A stretch of DNA of 64,000 nt from contig JBEKUJ010000010.1 of assembly GCA_049515135.1 (NCBI GenBank), positions 62,001-126,000 on the forward strand, written 5' to 3'. Below the pieces are notes generated by a model. The model did not search any database, was not told the origin of the DNA, and saw only the letters and a list, made by a program, of their open reading frames with translations. The stretch comes from Fen-1364 sp049515135 (lineage in GTDB: Bacteria > Spirochaetota > Spirochaetia > SZUA-6 > Fen-1364). The position numbers were made by a program, and so were the translations under genes. Shown here piece after piece: positions 15,977 through 24,939 of this stretch (position 1 is its first letter; each line of letters begins with the position of its first letter).

Positions 15977-16188
15977 GCCCACATGTGCGCAGGGTTCGAG
16001 AAAACCGATCGACCATCGGCGCGTTGACAATCGCCGAGGTCTCGGATGAGCTGCGGATTTCCGAGAGTTCCGTCCTTCGGCTCGTCAGGAGTCGACGACT
16101 CCGCGCCATTTCTGTCGGAGAGCGTAAGCTGATCATCCTTCGGGAAGATCTGCTGAAGTTTCTTCAGGAATCCGGGGCGACTGCATGA
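15973..16188 (+). CDS. excisionase-family HTH protein (HTH_17)
   Basis: 71 residues fitting the small DNA-binding helix-turn-helix 17 family: LTIAEVSDELRISESSVLRLVRSRRLRAI, then a short beta-wing (VGERKLIILREDLLKFL). Such proteins direct integrases towards excision or regulate mobile-element genes. It is translationally coupled to the upstream HTH-like gene by an ATGA overlap. Position behind the integrase supports a role in ICE control. Confidence 0.78.
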   Translation: MSPHVRRVRENRSTIGALTIAEVSDELRISESSVLRLVRSRRLRAISVGERKLIILREDLLKFLQESGATA

Positions 16189-16595
16189 GTGGCGCGAAAA
16201 AGAAAAACGCCGGAGCGGGGACCCTTGCGCTCTGGACGACGAGCTGCGGAGCTGCTCTTGCTGGACAGCCTGTCTCTTTTAGCGCCTGTTGAGCGAGCTG
16301 AAGCCCTACAAAACAGGGATGCAGAACAGGCGGTGCTCGCAACGATGGATTTCCATTGCCTGCTGGACGGGCCGAAGGAAGGCTAGAGGGGTAGTCTTCC
16401 ATTCTTAGAAAGGCCATGCTCGCCACACAGGGCACAAGAGTAAGGCGGTTTTTGAGGCATACGCGGACCATTCCACAGAAGAGATTTTCAGAGAAGTCCG
16501 AGCTGTCGCGAAGGAGACGAATCAGATCGGCGACCCATCGCGTCACGTGTAACTTTCGCCACTTATCGTCAATAGGAGACGCCTTGCACGGTAGG

Positions 16596-16745
16596 GTAAA
16601 GAAAACTGATATTCATTGCAGATTGGTCGAGTCAGGCTTCATCTCTCCGCGCACGGTCGAGAAACATCCGTACAAAATCTATCAGAAGGAGGGGACAAAG
16701 AACAGACTGCAGTTGTTCAATCTGCTGCGGTCGGACGCGCTGTGA
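16596..16745 (+). pseudogene. remnant of a LuxR-type HTH domain
   Basis: The frame encodes FISPRTVEKHPYKIYQKEG followed by NRLQLFNLLR. This matches the end of the LuxR/GerE helix-turn-helix, whose spirochaete versions read close to TVEKHIYNIYQKTG. The usual hydrophobic residue after the EKH is a proline here, and nothing upstream gives a sensor or receiver domain. I read it as a decayed C-terminal fragment, not a working regulator. The frame is open from 16416 but the upstream part looks non-coding. Confidence 0.45.
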
Positions 16746-16820
16746 GTCGCCCTGCCGACGGCGAGCGCGTTCTTGGGTGAGCGGGCGACGAATTTCAGTC
16801 CAGCTCTCAAAGGCGCGGCC

Positions 16821-19091
16821 TCATGCCTCCAGATCGTGAACTACAAGATCCGGGAAGAGCTTCCGCAGCCGTTCCGTAAGGCCTTTTTCTTTGCCAAAGA
16901 TAATGATTTGCCGCCCATTTTTCTCTTGGAAGTTCTTCAGCATTCGAAGTGCCCGTTCCTCACGGTCGGCGTCCAGGGAGAGGAAAGGCTCGTCGAGGAG
17001 GAGAACGCCCCCTTCAGGCGCGGCGCGAACGCTCAGTGCGAGGCGGGCTGCGAACAGGAAGGAATCGCGTGTCCCTTGGGAAAGGTCATCCAAGGGCCGC
17101 GCTACACCACCGGCATCGTTGACGGTGATCGACCCGCCGTCCAGATCTCCGATAGCGATCTCCCGTGTTTCAGGGAGGATTCCGCCGAACAAAGCGCCGA
17201 TGTCTCGCGTAAGACCGAAGAAGACGGCGCCTGCATCACGTTCAATCTGGCCGAATATCTCCGCCGCACGCGCACTCGCCTGGCGCACAAGCTCAAGATC
17301 CGCGATCTCCCGCTCACAGTCGAGGATGTGCCGTTCCATCTGGACGATTCTCTCAGGGATATCGGCGAGCGAACCCTTTACAACCCCCCTGCCTTCTGAG
17401 ACCGCCTCGAGCAGGCGTGCGCGGCTAGCCTCCTGTGCCTCCAGCTTTCCGCGTAAGGCGTTCTTCTCGTTTTCTCTCAGTTTGACGTCCGGGTCTTGGA
17501 GGCGGCTGTCCGTAATCGTCTTGTCGAGAATTTCGATTCTCGAGATGCACTCCGCCTTCAGAGAGGCTGCGTCTGTACACTTCCACTTCTCCAAAAGGCC
17601 GGTCTGCTGGGCTTCCCGTTGCTTCAACCTTTCCTCGCGGCTTGCTCGATCCCTCACCTTTGCACGATAGTCGGCGCTGGACCGCGCCCCCCTTTGCCGC
17701 AGCCATTCTTCAAGAGCGGCGACTGCCTGCGCCTGTCCAGCCTGGAGGGTGGCGATATGTGCACGCAGCTCACCAAGGACGCGCTCCCTCCGCGCGAGCT
17801 CGCTCTTCTCCTCTGACACCCGGGCAGACGCCGCATCCCTCTCGACATCCATCCGCCGCAGTTCGCCAGCCAGGACCTCGGAAGTTTCTCCTCGAAGCGC
17901 GCGAGTCTCACCCGCGATGGTACGCCACTCGTCCCGGATCCGCCTCGTCTCGGCCGCCATCTTGGCGGCATCCTCCTTCATGATTGTTTTCCGTGCAAGT
18001 AGGGATAGTGCACCGCCGGCTGCGACGCCTATAGCTGCAAGCAGGATGCGTACCGTCGTATTATCGAGCAGGATTGCGCATGTCACGCCCGCGGCAATCG
18101 CAACAGCCGCCAAGACGAGCATCAACGGATTCCACTGGACCGCGGCTGAGGCGGCCCGAGTATGCGTGAGCGTATTGAGCTCTGCCAGGAGCCTCGCGGA
18201 GAGCGCCGCAAGCGGGGCCTGCTCGAGTACAGCTTTTTCCAGGCGAAGAACCTTGTCCCCCTGCTCACGATAATCCTTCTCAGCGTTCTCCTGCGCGCCG
18301 TGTGCGCGCTCGAGTTTTCCCCGCGCATCCTGGACCGCTGTTTCAAGGGCAACGAGATCCGTCTCATCTCGAGTCTTGTCCGCCTTGGGAAGCTCGGTGA
18401 GACCCCTGGCAAGCTCATCAGTTTCCGCCAGAAAGGCCAGGACAGCCTTGCTTTCTTCCTGTTCGCGGATGGCCTTTTGCTGGGCAAGGATGCGCTCCAG
18501 CTCTTCAACGTCCCTCTTGTTCAGCGCTATGGCTTTGTCGATCGCGACAAGCGCGTCCGCGTTCGAGAGCGTCTCCAGCTCTGCGGCAAGCACCTGCTCG
18601 CGTCGTGCCTCCAGCTTGACCTTCTCTTCACGCGCCCTCGCGAGCTCCTCTTCCTTCTGTTTTCTTGTTCTCATCTGACGGGTGCTACCCCGCGTAGATG
18701 CTTCCGCCTCCAGCTCCAGCCTTATCCGCTTGGGATCCACCCCGCCGGAAAAAAGGGACGCCTTGATCTTATCGGTCCATTTCGCGCCTTGCGCTAAGTC
18801 CACCTCCATGTCCCCGGAATAGATCGCGTGGATGTTAATGAACTCGTCGGGATCAGGTGAGAACCCCGTGTCGGCGGGTGATACCTCCGCCTGTCGCTCG
18901 TCTCCGTACCGACTCTTGAGGCGCCTGCCGTGCGTGGTTGCTCCGCTGGGGCTGCACAAGGCATCGAAGAGAGCATCGAACAGCGTAGTCTTTCCCGTCT
19001 CATTCCCGCCAGTGAAGAAAGTAACCGGACCGAGCGGGAACGTACGGGAGGCGAACTTACCAAATCGAGTTACGGTCAGCTTGGTAATCAC
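16821..19091 (-). CDS. SbcC/YhaN-like SMC-type ATPase
   Basis: 756 residues with the architecture of SMC/Rad50-type ATPases. A split ATPase head has Walker A GGNETGKTT near residue 30, two long coiled-coil arms occupy the middle, a hydrophobic pair of segments lies near residues 320-355 (LVLAAVAIAAGVTCAILL, ILLAAIGVAAGGALSLL), and the C-terminus has the signature SQGTRDSFLFAARL and Walker B GVLLLDEPF with D-loop SLDAD. The membrane-like hairpin replacing a zinc hook is the YhaN feature. It overlaps its SbcD-like partner by four bases. Together they probably process broken or foreign DNA ends; in this island a defence role is plausible. Confidence 0.85.
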   Translation of the reverse strand: MITKLTVTRFGKFASRTFPLGPVTFFTGGNETGKTTLFDALFDALCSPSGATTHGRRLKSRYGDERQAEVSPADTGFSPDPDEFINIHAIYSGDMEVDLAQGAKWTDKIKASLFSGGVDPKRIRLELEAEASTRGSTRQMRTRKQKEEELARAREEKVKLEARREQVLAAELETLSNADALVAIDKAIALNKRDVEELERILAQQKAIREQEESKAVLAFLAETDELARGLTELPKADKTRDETDLVALETAVQDARGKLERAHGAQENAEKDYREQGDKVLRLEKAVLEQAPLAALSARLLAELNTLTHTRAASAAVQWNPLMLVLAAVAIAAGVTCAILLDNTTVRILLAAIGVAAGGALSLLARKTIMKEDAAKMAAETRRIRDEWRTIAGETRALRGETSEVLAGELRRMDVERDAASARVSEEKSELARRERVLGELRAHIATLQAGQAQAVAALEEWLRQRGARSSADYRAKVRDRASREERLKQREAQQTGLLEKWKCTDAASLKAECISRIEILDKTITDSRLQDPDVKLRENEKNALRGKLEAQEASRARLLEAVSEGRGVVKGSLADIPERIVQMERHILDCEREIADLELVRQASARAAEIFGQIERDAGAVFFGLTRDIGALFGGILPETREIAIGDLDGGSITVNDAGGVARPLDDLSQGTRDSFLFAARLALSVRAAPEGGVLLLDEPFLSLDADREERALRMLKNFQEKNGRQIIIFGKEKGLTERLRKLFPDLVVHDLEA

Positions 19092-20197
19092 GCGCGCTCC
19101 ACCAAGACCTTCTTGAGCTTCAGAAGACCGATTTCCCGCGTTTTCCGCCAGACTGGGAAATCAGGCGCGTCAGCAGCGGGCCGTACTTTCTCGCAGAGCT
19201 CGAGGAACTTCCGCGCGATCGGCTCGGAGGAGATGCCCTCCAGGACCGAGACTCCATCGCGAATGACATTTGCAACGCGCACGCGCGGCTTGAGAGCATG
19301 GGCAAGCCTGTCAGCCGCGTCTTTGAAGGTGTTCTCATCCTCAACGATTCCGGAAATGGAAATATCTATGCGGTCAGACGGATCCCATTCGCGGGACAGA
19401 TGCTCGATATCTGGAATAGCCCCGTTGAGACCTACGTCAAGGAGCACCTCCCGGTACTGACCCGCCGATTTCAGCACGAGTGGTGTCGCGTGGATGTCTT
19501 CCCCTACTTCTATCATGCTGGCGCTACGTGGTCCTGTTTCTCCCTTTCTGCACACGCGCGCGGAGCCCGGGTATGAGAGGACGAGAGTGCTGGTCCGGAC
19601 GGGCGCATCAGGCGCTGTACCTCTCAACCGAATGGTACGCGCCGAGTGGATGTGGCCGAGGGCGGCAAAGTCCGCGCCCGCGCGCTGGAAAAGGTCGGGA
19701 TCAATAACAGAGACCATTTCCTCCCCTTCGTCAAACGGGATGCCCAGGCCAGAAACGACGCAATGGGCCGTGACGATACGAAACCTCCGGTGCTTGGCGG
19801 GCAGAGCCCACTCTCGATAGTCGGCATAGCTTTTTCTGTGCGGGATTGACACCAAATCCATGTCCGGGAGATCAAGAATGCCGAAAGGCTCTTCATCGAG
19901 CAAACGGGCTTTCCCGAATTCGAAGCTCCCCAGCTTCCTCGCTCCCCGTTGGAGATCCTCATGGTTTCCGGGGAGAACGAGCACGGTCACCGTATCCCCA
20001 AGCGGGTCAATCCGCTTCTTGAAATCCCCTCGGAGCGCTTCCGCGTCGGCGAAACTGTCGAATGTGTCTCCTGCAAAAAGCAGAAGGTTCGCCTTCTTCT
20101 CAGTAGCAAGGCTCGCGATCTCAGACAGAACGGACAGCGAGTACACCTTTTCCTGGACAGACAGGTGAAGATCGGCACAATGAAGCATGCGTGTCAT
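19088..20197 (-). CDS. SbcD/YhaO-like metallophosphatase nuclease
   Basis: Calcineurin-like phosphoesterase of the SbcD/Mre11 class. The five motif blocks are visible: HCADLHLS, FAGDTFDS, LPGNHEDL, TAHCVVSG and LGHIHSAR. These build the two-metal nuclease site. The 369-residue protein starts at ATG 20197; the frame is open to 20407 but the added 70 residues look non-coding. It is the first gene of a two-gene operon with the SbcC-like ATPase (ATGA overlap). The pair probably forms one nuclease-ATPase complex acting on DNA ends. Confidence 0.88.
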   Translation of the reverse strand: MTRMLHCADLHLSVQEKVYSLSVLSEIASLATEKKANLLLFAGDTFDSFADAEALRGDFKKRIDPLGDTVTVLVLPGNHEDLQRGARKLGSFEFGKARLLDEEPFGILDLPDMDLVSIPHRKSYADYREWALPAKHRRFRIVTAHCVVSGLGIPFDEGEEMVSVIDPDLFQRAGADFAALGHIHSARTIRLRGTAPDAPVRTSTLVLSYPGSARVCRKGETGPRSASMIEVGEDIHATPLVLKSAGQYREVLLDVGLNGAIPDIEHLSREWDPSDRIDISISGIVEDENTFKDAADRLAHALKPRVRVANVIRDGVSVLEGISSEPIARKFLELCEKVRPAADAPDFPVWRKTREIGLLKLKKVLVERA

Positions 20198-20791
20198 GAC
20201 TTCAGAACTCCATGCTGGAAGCATACTTCCCACATGACTTGAGCGCAAGTTCTCGCCGTGGACCGTGACACCGCCTCTCGCTTTGCAGTGCCAGTTGTTC
20301 GTCCCTTGGTGGCATCCGGTTTCTTGTGGAAATATCGAGCGGACGCAAGGGTTCGCCAGCGCGTGCTGGGAAGATGCCACCCGCCCGGCCGAGTCTGGGA
20401 GGCGCAATAGAAGAGCCGGTCGGTGATCTTAAGGCCGTACGCGGCCTTGGACTCTTCGACGATCCACGATACCGGAGAATCCATAGGCCTTTTCCTCCTA
20501 GTTTTAAGAAGTTTGCTCAGTGGTAGCTACCACGCGCTGGGAGGGACTTATCCCCCAAGACCACCAACTTCACGAATGTGCACCCGTGGCGGTATGCTTC
20601 AATAGTTGCAACTCGTGAAGCTATGGTAGAATGGGTGTGGCGAACGGAATACTTATCTGATCGGAGAAGTGGAAATGGTTTCCCTAATGGTAATTTCATT
20701 GGCTCGTGAGAGCGGTAAGATCCTCATGCTGTGTTCAAAGTTTCCAGGTCCATAGCACAGACTGTGGGTAATGCATAAAACTGGAGAGACC
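20198..20791. other. intergenic region between divergent SbcD-like and RadC-like genes
   Basis: 594 bp without a gene I can support. It should hold the promoters of both divergent operons. I found no clear consensus promoter or palindrome. Several open frames cross it but none has a ribosome binding site or a recognisable domain. Confidence 0.5.
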
Positions 20792-21484
20792 ATGAGTCGG
20801 AGACCAATATCGAGGTGGCCGCTTGCAGAACGGCCAAGGGAGAAGCTGCTCCAAGAGGGTTCCCGAGCGCTGTCGGACTCGGAGCTGCTTGCAATCATTC
20901 TCAGATTCGGCACCAAAGGGGTGACGGCCATCGATCTGGGTCGAGAGGTCCACGGCCACTTCCACGGCTTCCGAAATATGGCCGACGCCGACTTGACCGA
21001 GTGGCGACAGATCAAAGGCCTCGGTGCTGCAAAGACCGCCTCACTCATCGCCACCCTAGAAATTGCTCGCCGCTTCTGGGCGGAGCCGTCAGCTCCAAGG
21101 GCGCCCATCAAGTCCGCATCCCAGGTCGTGGACTTGTTCAGACCTTACCTCCGCGATCTCAAGCACGAGGTCTTCGACATTCTCTTGCTCAACGGCAAGC
21201 GCAGGTCTCTGGGCAGTGTCCGCATGGACGACGGCACGGTAACCGAAACCAGCACCTACGCCCGTGAGATAATGTCTGTGGCACTCCAGCGGCGTGCGGC
21301 CAGTATCGTTCTGATCCACAATCACCCGTCTGGCGATCCCGCTCCCAGCTCCGCAGACCGTGATCTGACACGGCGGGCCGTCTTCGCAGGAAAGGTCATG
21401 GACATCAAAGTGCAGGACCATGTGATCATCGGAGATGCCACCTACTTCAGCTTTGTAGAAAAAAGGCATGATCGCGGAGCTTGA
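20792..21484 (+). CDS. radC: RadC-family JAB-domain protein
   Basis: 230 residues with an N-terminal helix-hairpin-helix region (LSDSELLAIILRFGTKG, IKGLGAAKTASL) and a C-terminal MPN/JAB metalloprotease-like domain with the metal motif HNHPSGDP and the downstream SSADRDLT. Despite the name, RadC is not a proven repair factor; it is frequent on mobile elements and in defence islands. ATG 20792 is preferred for the GGAGAG site before it; ATG 20771 is the alternative. It ends 38 bases before the five-gene methylase-nuclease operon and may be its first gene. Confidence 0.88.
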   Translation: MSRRPISRWPLAERPREKLLQEGSRALSDSELLAIILRFGTKGVTAIDLGREVHGHFHGFRNMADADLTEWRQIKGLGAAKTASLIATLEIARRFWAEPSAPRAPIKSASQVVDLFRPYLRDLKHEVFDILLLNGKRRSLGSVRMDDGTVTETSTYAREIMSVALQRRAASIVLIHNHPSGDPAPSSADRDLTRRAVFAGKVMDIKVQDHVIIGDATYFSFVEKRHDRGA

Positions 21485-21522
21485 ACATCAATGGGATACA
21501 ATCGCCCGGAAGGGGAACTGAG

Positions 21523-23292
21523 ATGACTGTAAATCCCTGCGTTGACAAGTTTTTGACTATCTATAGTCAGAGCGAACGTAGCACTAGCGGCACCCGCGGC
21601 TATGATCCGGAGACATACGTCGATACCAAACTGGACCGGAAGCTTATTCCACTCATTTTTGACCCCAAGACGAAACTAGTGATCCTCACCGGCAACGCAG
21701 GCGACGGCAAGACGGCCTTCATCCAGCACGTTGAGAAAACGGCCGTGGACCAGAAGGCCAAGGTCTTGAAGCGCACGGACAACGGTTGCACATTCACTTT
21801 GAACGATGTGACCTACCAGACTCTCTACGACGGTAGCCAAGACTTTGAAGGTGCCGCCAACGATGCAGTCCTGTCCGGTTTTTTCCACGAGATCGAAGGC
21901 GAGAAGGTTCCCGAAGGCAGACTTACGAAAGTCATTGCTATCAACGAAGGCAAGCTCCGTGACTTCATCCTGAACAAACCACAGTACCGATGGCTCGGCA
22001 AGCAGGTCCACCACTACCTCGACTATGAAGGATTTAGGCCGCATGAATCACTGGTGTTCGTTAATCTCAACATGCGATCCGTGGTGGACAGCGCAGAGGA
22101 TGGCACAAGCATCTTCGATCGCCTCCTCGACAAATTCCTTCAGCCCTTTTTCTGGGAACCCTGCGCCACGGCAGCTTGCGAGGACTCCGATACATGCCCG
22201 CACCGCTACAACGTTGGCAACCTGAGCGACGCCCAGCGCGGCCCCGAAATCCGCCGGCGCCTGAGGCACCTGCTCCTGGCGGTTCACTTCCGCAAGACCC
22301 GTCACATCACCATGCGCGATCTGCGCTCGATTCTCTCCCTCGTGCTGTTCGGGAAGTCCCCATGTAAGCAGATACACGAGAACCTCCGCGCCGGCGCTCA
22401 GATGATCCTGGACTTCTACTACAACTCTGCATTCAACGGAGGAGAAAAGGACCGCATAGCCCAACTGCTATCCGATTTGGACGTCGCGCGCGTGTGCAAT
22501 CCTAAGCTGGACAACTTCATCCACTTCCACGCGCCCGACAGCCCGGAAGTCACGGACCTTTTTCTTCCTAGCGACACGGTACTTAATGCTGACATGCCAC
22601 ACCTAAAGATGCTCTACCAGAATCGTTCCGAAGGTACTCAAGACAATGATCCCACACGTCGAGAAAATGCGCGTCTTTTCCATGCGGCCATGCGCCGCAA
22701 GCTCTTTTTCGAAGGTGACGAAGCCAAGATGAAGGCAGCCGGTCTCCCGATATGGAAGAATCTCCTACCGTACCGCGAGTTCGATCGCTTTCTTCAGGTC
22801 ATCCAGGCGAAAACCGATTCAGGTAGCGCCCTCCGCGATGAAATCACGCTCGCGATCAGCAAGTCCGAGCGTATCTATAACGAAACCGTCGGTCGAGAGC
22901 ACCTCTGCGTGCGGTCGACCGCTGCCAAACGCAACCAAGCCAAGTCTTTCTACGGTTTTCCGGCGTCAGACTTCGAGGTGGTTGTTAAGGATGCCAAAGC
23001 CCAAGCCGAGCTCTTCGAACTGATGCCGAATTGCATATACTACCGTCACAAGGACCAGGGTGCGGAACTTGAGATTTCCCTCGACCTATTCGAGGTTCTT
23101 TGTCGAATACGTGACGGCTATGTTCCAACAGCTAGCGAGATTCGCACCTTCTTTCTAAATCTGGAAATGTTCAAACGTCGAGTCACCACGAAGCGATCAG
23201 ACAGAATCTTTCTGACCGAAGACGACACCAACCTATTCGAAATAAAAAGCGACCCTTCAGCAAAACTAGTCATGTCGAAAATGGGAGGATGA
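21523..23292 (+). CDS. P-loop NTPase of a defence operon (DndF/DptF-like position)
   Basis: 589 residues. Walker A is GNAGDGKT at residues 57-64, preceded by KLVILT; the GDGKT form is also found in the restriction ATPase DptF and in some kinase-fused defence NTPases. A cysteine cluster (PCATAACEDSDTCPHRYN) near residue 210 may bind zinc. No kinase, methylase or nuclease motif is seen. ATG 21523 has a good GGAAGGGG site; an upstream TTG is unlikely. It opens a tight operon: five bases to the next gene. It is probably a regulator or motor of the restriction step, but this is inferred from context. Confidence 0.72.
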   Translation: MTVNPCVDKFLTIYSQSERSTSGTRGYDPETYVDTKLDRKLIPLIFDPKTKLVILTGNAGDGKTAFIQHVEKTAVDQKAKVLKRTDNGCTFTLNDVTYQTLYDGSQDFEGAANDAVLSGFFHEIEGEKVPEGRLTKVIAINEGKLRDFILNKPQYRWLGKQVHHYLDYEGFRPHESLVFVNLNMRSVVDSAEDGTSIFDRLLDKFLQPFFWEPCATAACEDSDTCPHRYNVGNLSDAQRGPEIRRRLRHLLLAVHFRKTRHITMRDLRSILSLVLFGKSPCKQIHENLRAGAQMILDFYYNSAFNGGEKDRIAQLLSDLDVARVCNPKLDNFIHFHAPDSPEVTDLFLPSDTVLNADMPHLKMLYQNRSEGTQDNDPTRRENARLFHAAMRRKLFFEGDEAKMKAAGLPIWKNLLPYREFDRFLQVIQAKTDSGSALRDEITLAISKSERIYNETVGREHLCVRSTAAKRNQAKSFYGFPASDFEVVVKDAKAQAELFELMPNCIYYRHKDQGAELEISLDLFEVLCRIRDGYVPTASEIRTFFLNLEMFKRRVTTKRSDRIFLTEDDTNLFEIKSDPSAKLVMSKMGG

Positions 23293-23296
23293 CAGA

Positions 23297-24925
23297 ATGC
23301 CTCTCGACAAGAAACACAAAGCTTTCCGTTTTCCGAAGGTCATGCCAATTGACGCGAATAACGTTATCTTCGAGCAAGCGTTTGCTCGTCTTCTGGTGCT
23401 GGCCCGCACAAAGGGTCTGCCCATCACCAGCACGACCAAAGCCACGCTTCATCCCGAAGACCTAGTTGATATCATCACCCAGGACGATGAGCATTTCCAG
23501 GGGATAAAAGACGACCCGCAACGCAAGCGCCTATTGGAGCAGTGGCTCGCTAGCGACTTCACCACCTGCGTGAAGGAAGGTCGCGGCCGAGCCGGCGAAG
23601 CCCGCATCGCCAGCATGAAGCCCATCCACATGAGCACGATCAAACTCCTTGACCCGCGCATCCGCAGCCAGGACCGCGACGTGAGCGTTTTTCTCTATAA
23701 CATCTTTCGTGACTCTGGACTGCTCGACACGGAATCGCTCATGCCATTCCTTACGCAGGGGACCATCGATTTCGGTGAACACGACCTGAAGATCTACGAG
23801 GCCGAGGCAAAGAAGCTTGATATCGAAGCCCTTTTCCTTCTTCGTCTTCTAGAGAATTTCAAGGTTGACCTGGCAGACCGTCGGAAGAAAGTGGTCACCC
23901 ATGACTTCCTCTGCCTGGCTCAAAAGCAACTAATCGTGAATGACACAGCTAGGCTGCTCGTATATAAGGATAGTATTCCTCGACGTGAGTTGATCCAGTA
24001 TCTGATGATGCTTCTTTCCTTCCACACCGCCCTCTATTGCATCAAGTCATTTGCGATGGTAAACGGCATCGTGGATACCAAGAAACTGCGGTGTTCACGC
24101 TGCAAAGGAATGCGGTCAGACGATGACATTAACTCCCTTTCACAATGCGATTACCACCCCGACATTTTCGTGGACCTCACGAACGGCCAGAGCGAGACTT
24201 GCGATCGTCTTGCCAAGGAGAATGTCGCCCGACACTACGCTACCATGTATCGATACTTTCGCTCACACTACAAGTTGGCGAAGCTCGATGAGTTCGCGAG
24301 GACTTTTCCCGGATATGCTGGCACGCTTGATGAACTAGTAAAATTCATGGGGCATAAGGATGTGGACGCCTTCTTTCGAGTGAAACTCAGTGACGTGACA
24401 AAGGTGGAAGATGGGGAAGAGCAAGATCCAGAAATTCGAGCCGTTGTGGATCTCAAACTCCCTCCCTTCGATGCGTACGTGGAGATCCTCACCCAGAAGA
24501 CTTTCAAGTCTCGCATTAAAAATCACAGGAAGCTCATGGCATCACTATGCGGCCTGAACCGAGACGACGGTTTCCTCCACGGTGGCCGGGGCCAGAAACG
24601 CAAATATGTTCTTGGCAGCCAACTACTCGAACTTCTCGTCCAGCTCGCCGTGGTGGACGCGCGTAGTCGTCATGGCCATATAGGGTTTTATACGAAGCCA
24701 ATCACGATTACGGAGTTCGTCAAGTGGCTTTGGAACCGGTACGGCATTTTGATAGACAACAGCAGGAATTCCGGCGATAACCCAGAAGTCGGCCGGGCTC
24801 TGGAAGCTAACTACTCGGCACTAAAGGACCGCCTGCGCCAACTGGGCTTCTTTACCGACTTGTCCGATGCTTCCATCTCGCAAGTTATACGGCCCCGTTT
24901 CCCGATCAACTCGAAAGCGGAATGA
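23297..24925 (+). CDS. defence-operon protein of unknown function with a zinc-like motif (DptG/MAD7-like position)
   Basis: 542 residues, mostly helical, not assignable by eye to a characterised family. A putative zinc site C266-x2-C269-x14-C284-x2-H287 lies in the middle. There is no signal peptide, membrane helix, Walker motif or nuclease motif. It lies between the P-loop ATPase (5-bp gap) and the methyltransferase (15-bp gap), so it is an obligate-looking member of the operon. By position it corresponds to DptG in Dnd restriction loci or, from memory, to MAD7 in the methylation-associated defence system; homology to either is not shown here. Confidence 0.65.
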   Translation: MPLDKKHKAFRFPKVMPIDANNVIFEQAFARLLVLARTKGLPITSTTKATLHPEDLVDIITQDDEHFQGIKDDPQRKRLLEQWLASDFTTCVKEGRGRAGEARIASMKPIHMSTIKLLDPRIRSQDRDVSVFLYNIFRDSGLLDTESLMPFLTQGTIDFGEHDLKIYEAEAKKLDIEALFLLRLLENFKVDLADRRKKVVTHDFLCLAQKQLIVNDTARLLVYKDSIPRRELIQYLMMLLSFHTALYCIKSFAMVNGIVDTKKLRCSRCKGMRSDDDINSLSQCDYHPDIFVDLTNGQSETCDRLAKENVARHYATMYRYFRSHYKLAKLDEFARTFPGYAGTLDELVKFMGHKDVDAFFRVKLSDVTKVEDGEEQDPEIRAVVDLKLPPFDAYVEILTQKTFKSRIKNHRKLMASLCGLNRDDGFLHGGRGQKRKYVLGSQLLELLVQLAVVDARSRHGHIGFYTKPITITEFVKWLWNRYGILIDNSRNSGDNPEVGRALEANYSALKDRLRQLGFFTDLSDASISQVIRPRFPINSKAE

Positions 24926-24939
24926 AAGGACTCTGAACC

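Noticed and set aside
16189..16386. 65-codon frame right after the HTH gene
   Set aside because: It would need a GTG start without a good site, is arginine-rich at one end and resembles nothing; two frames compete here.
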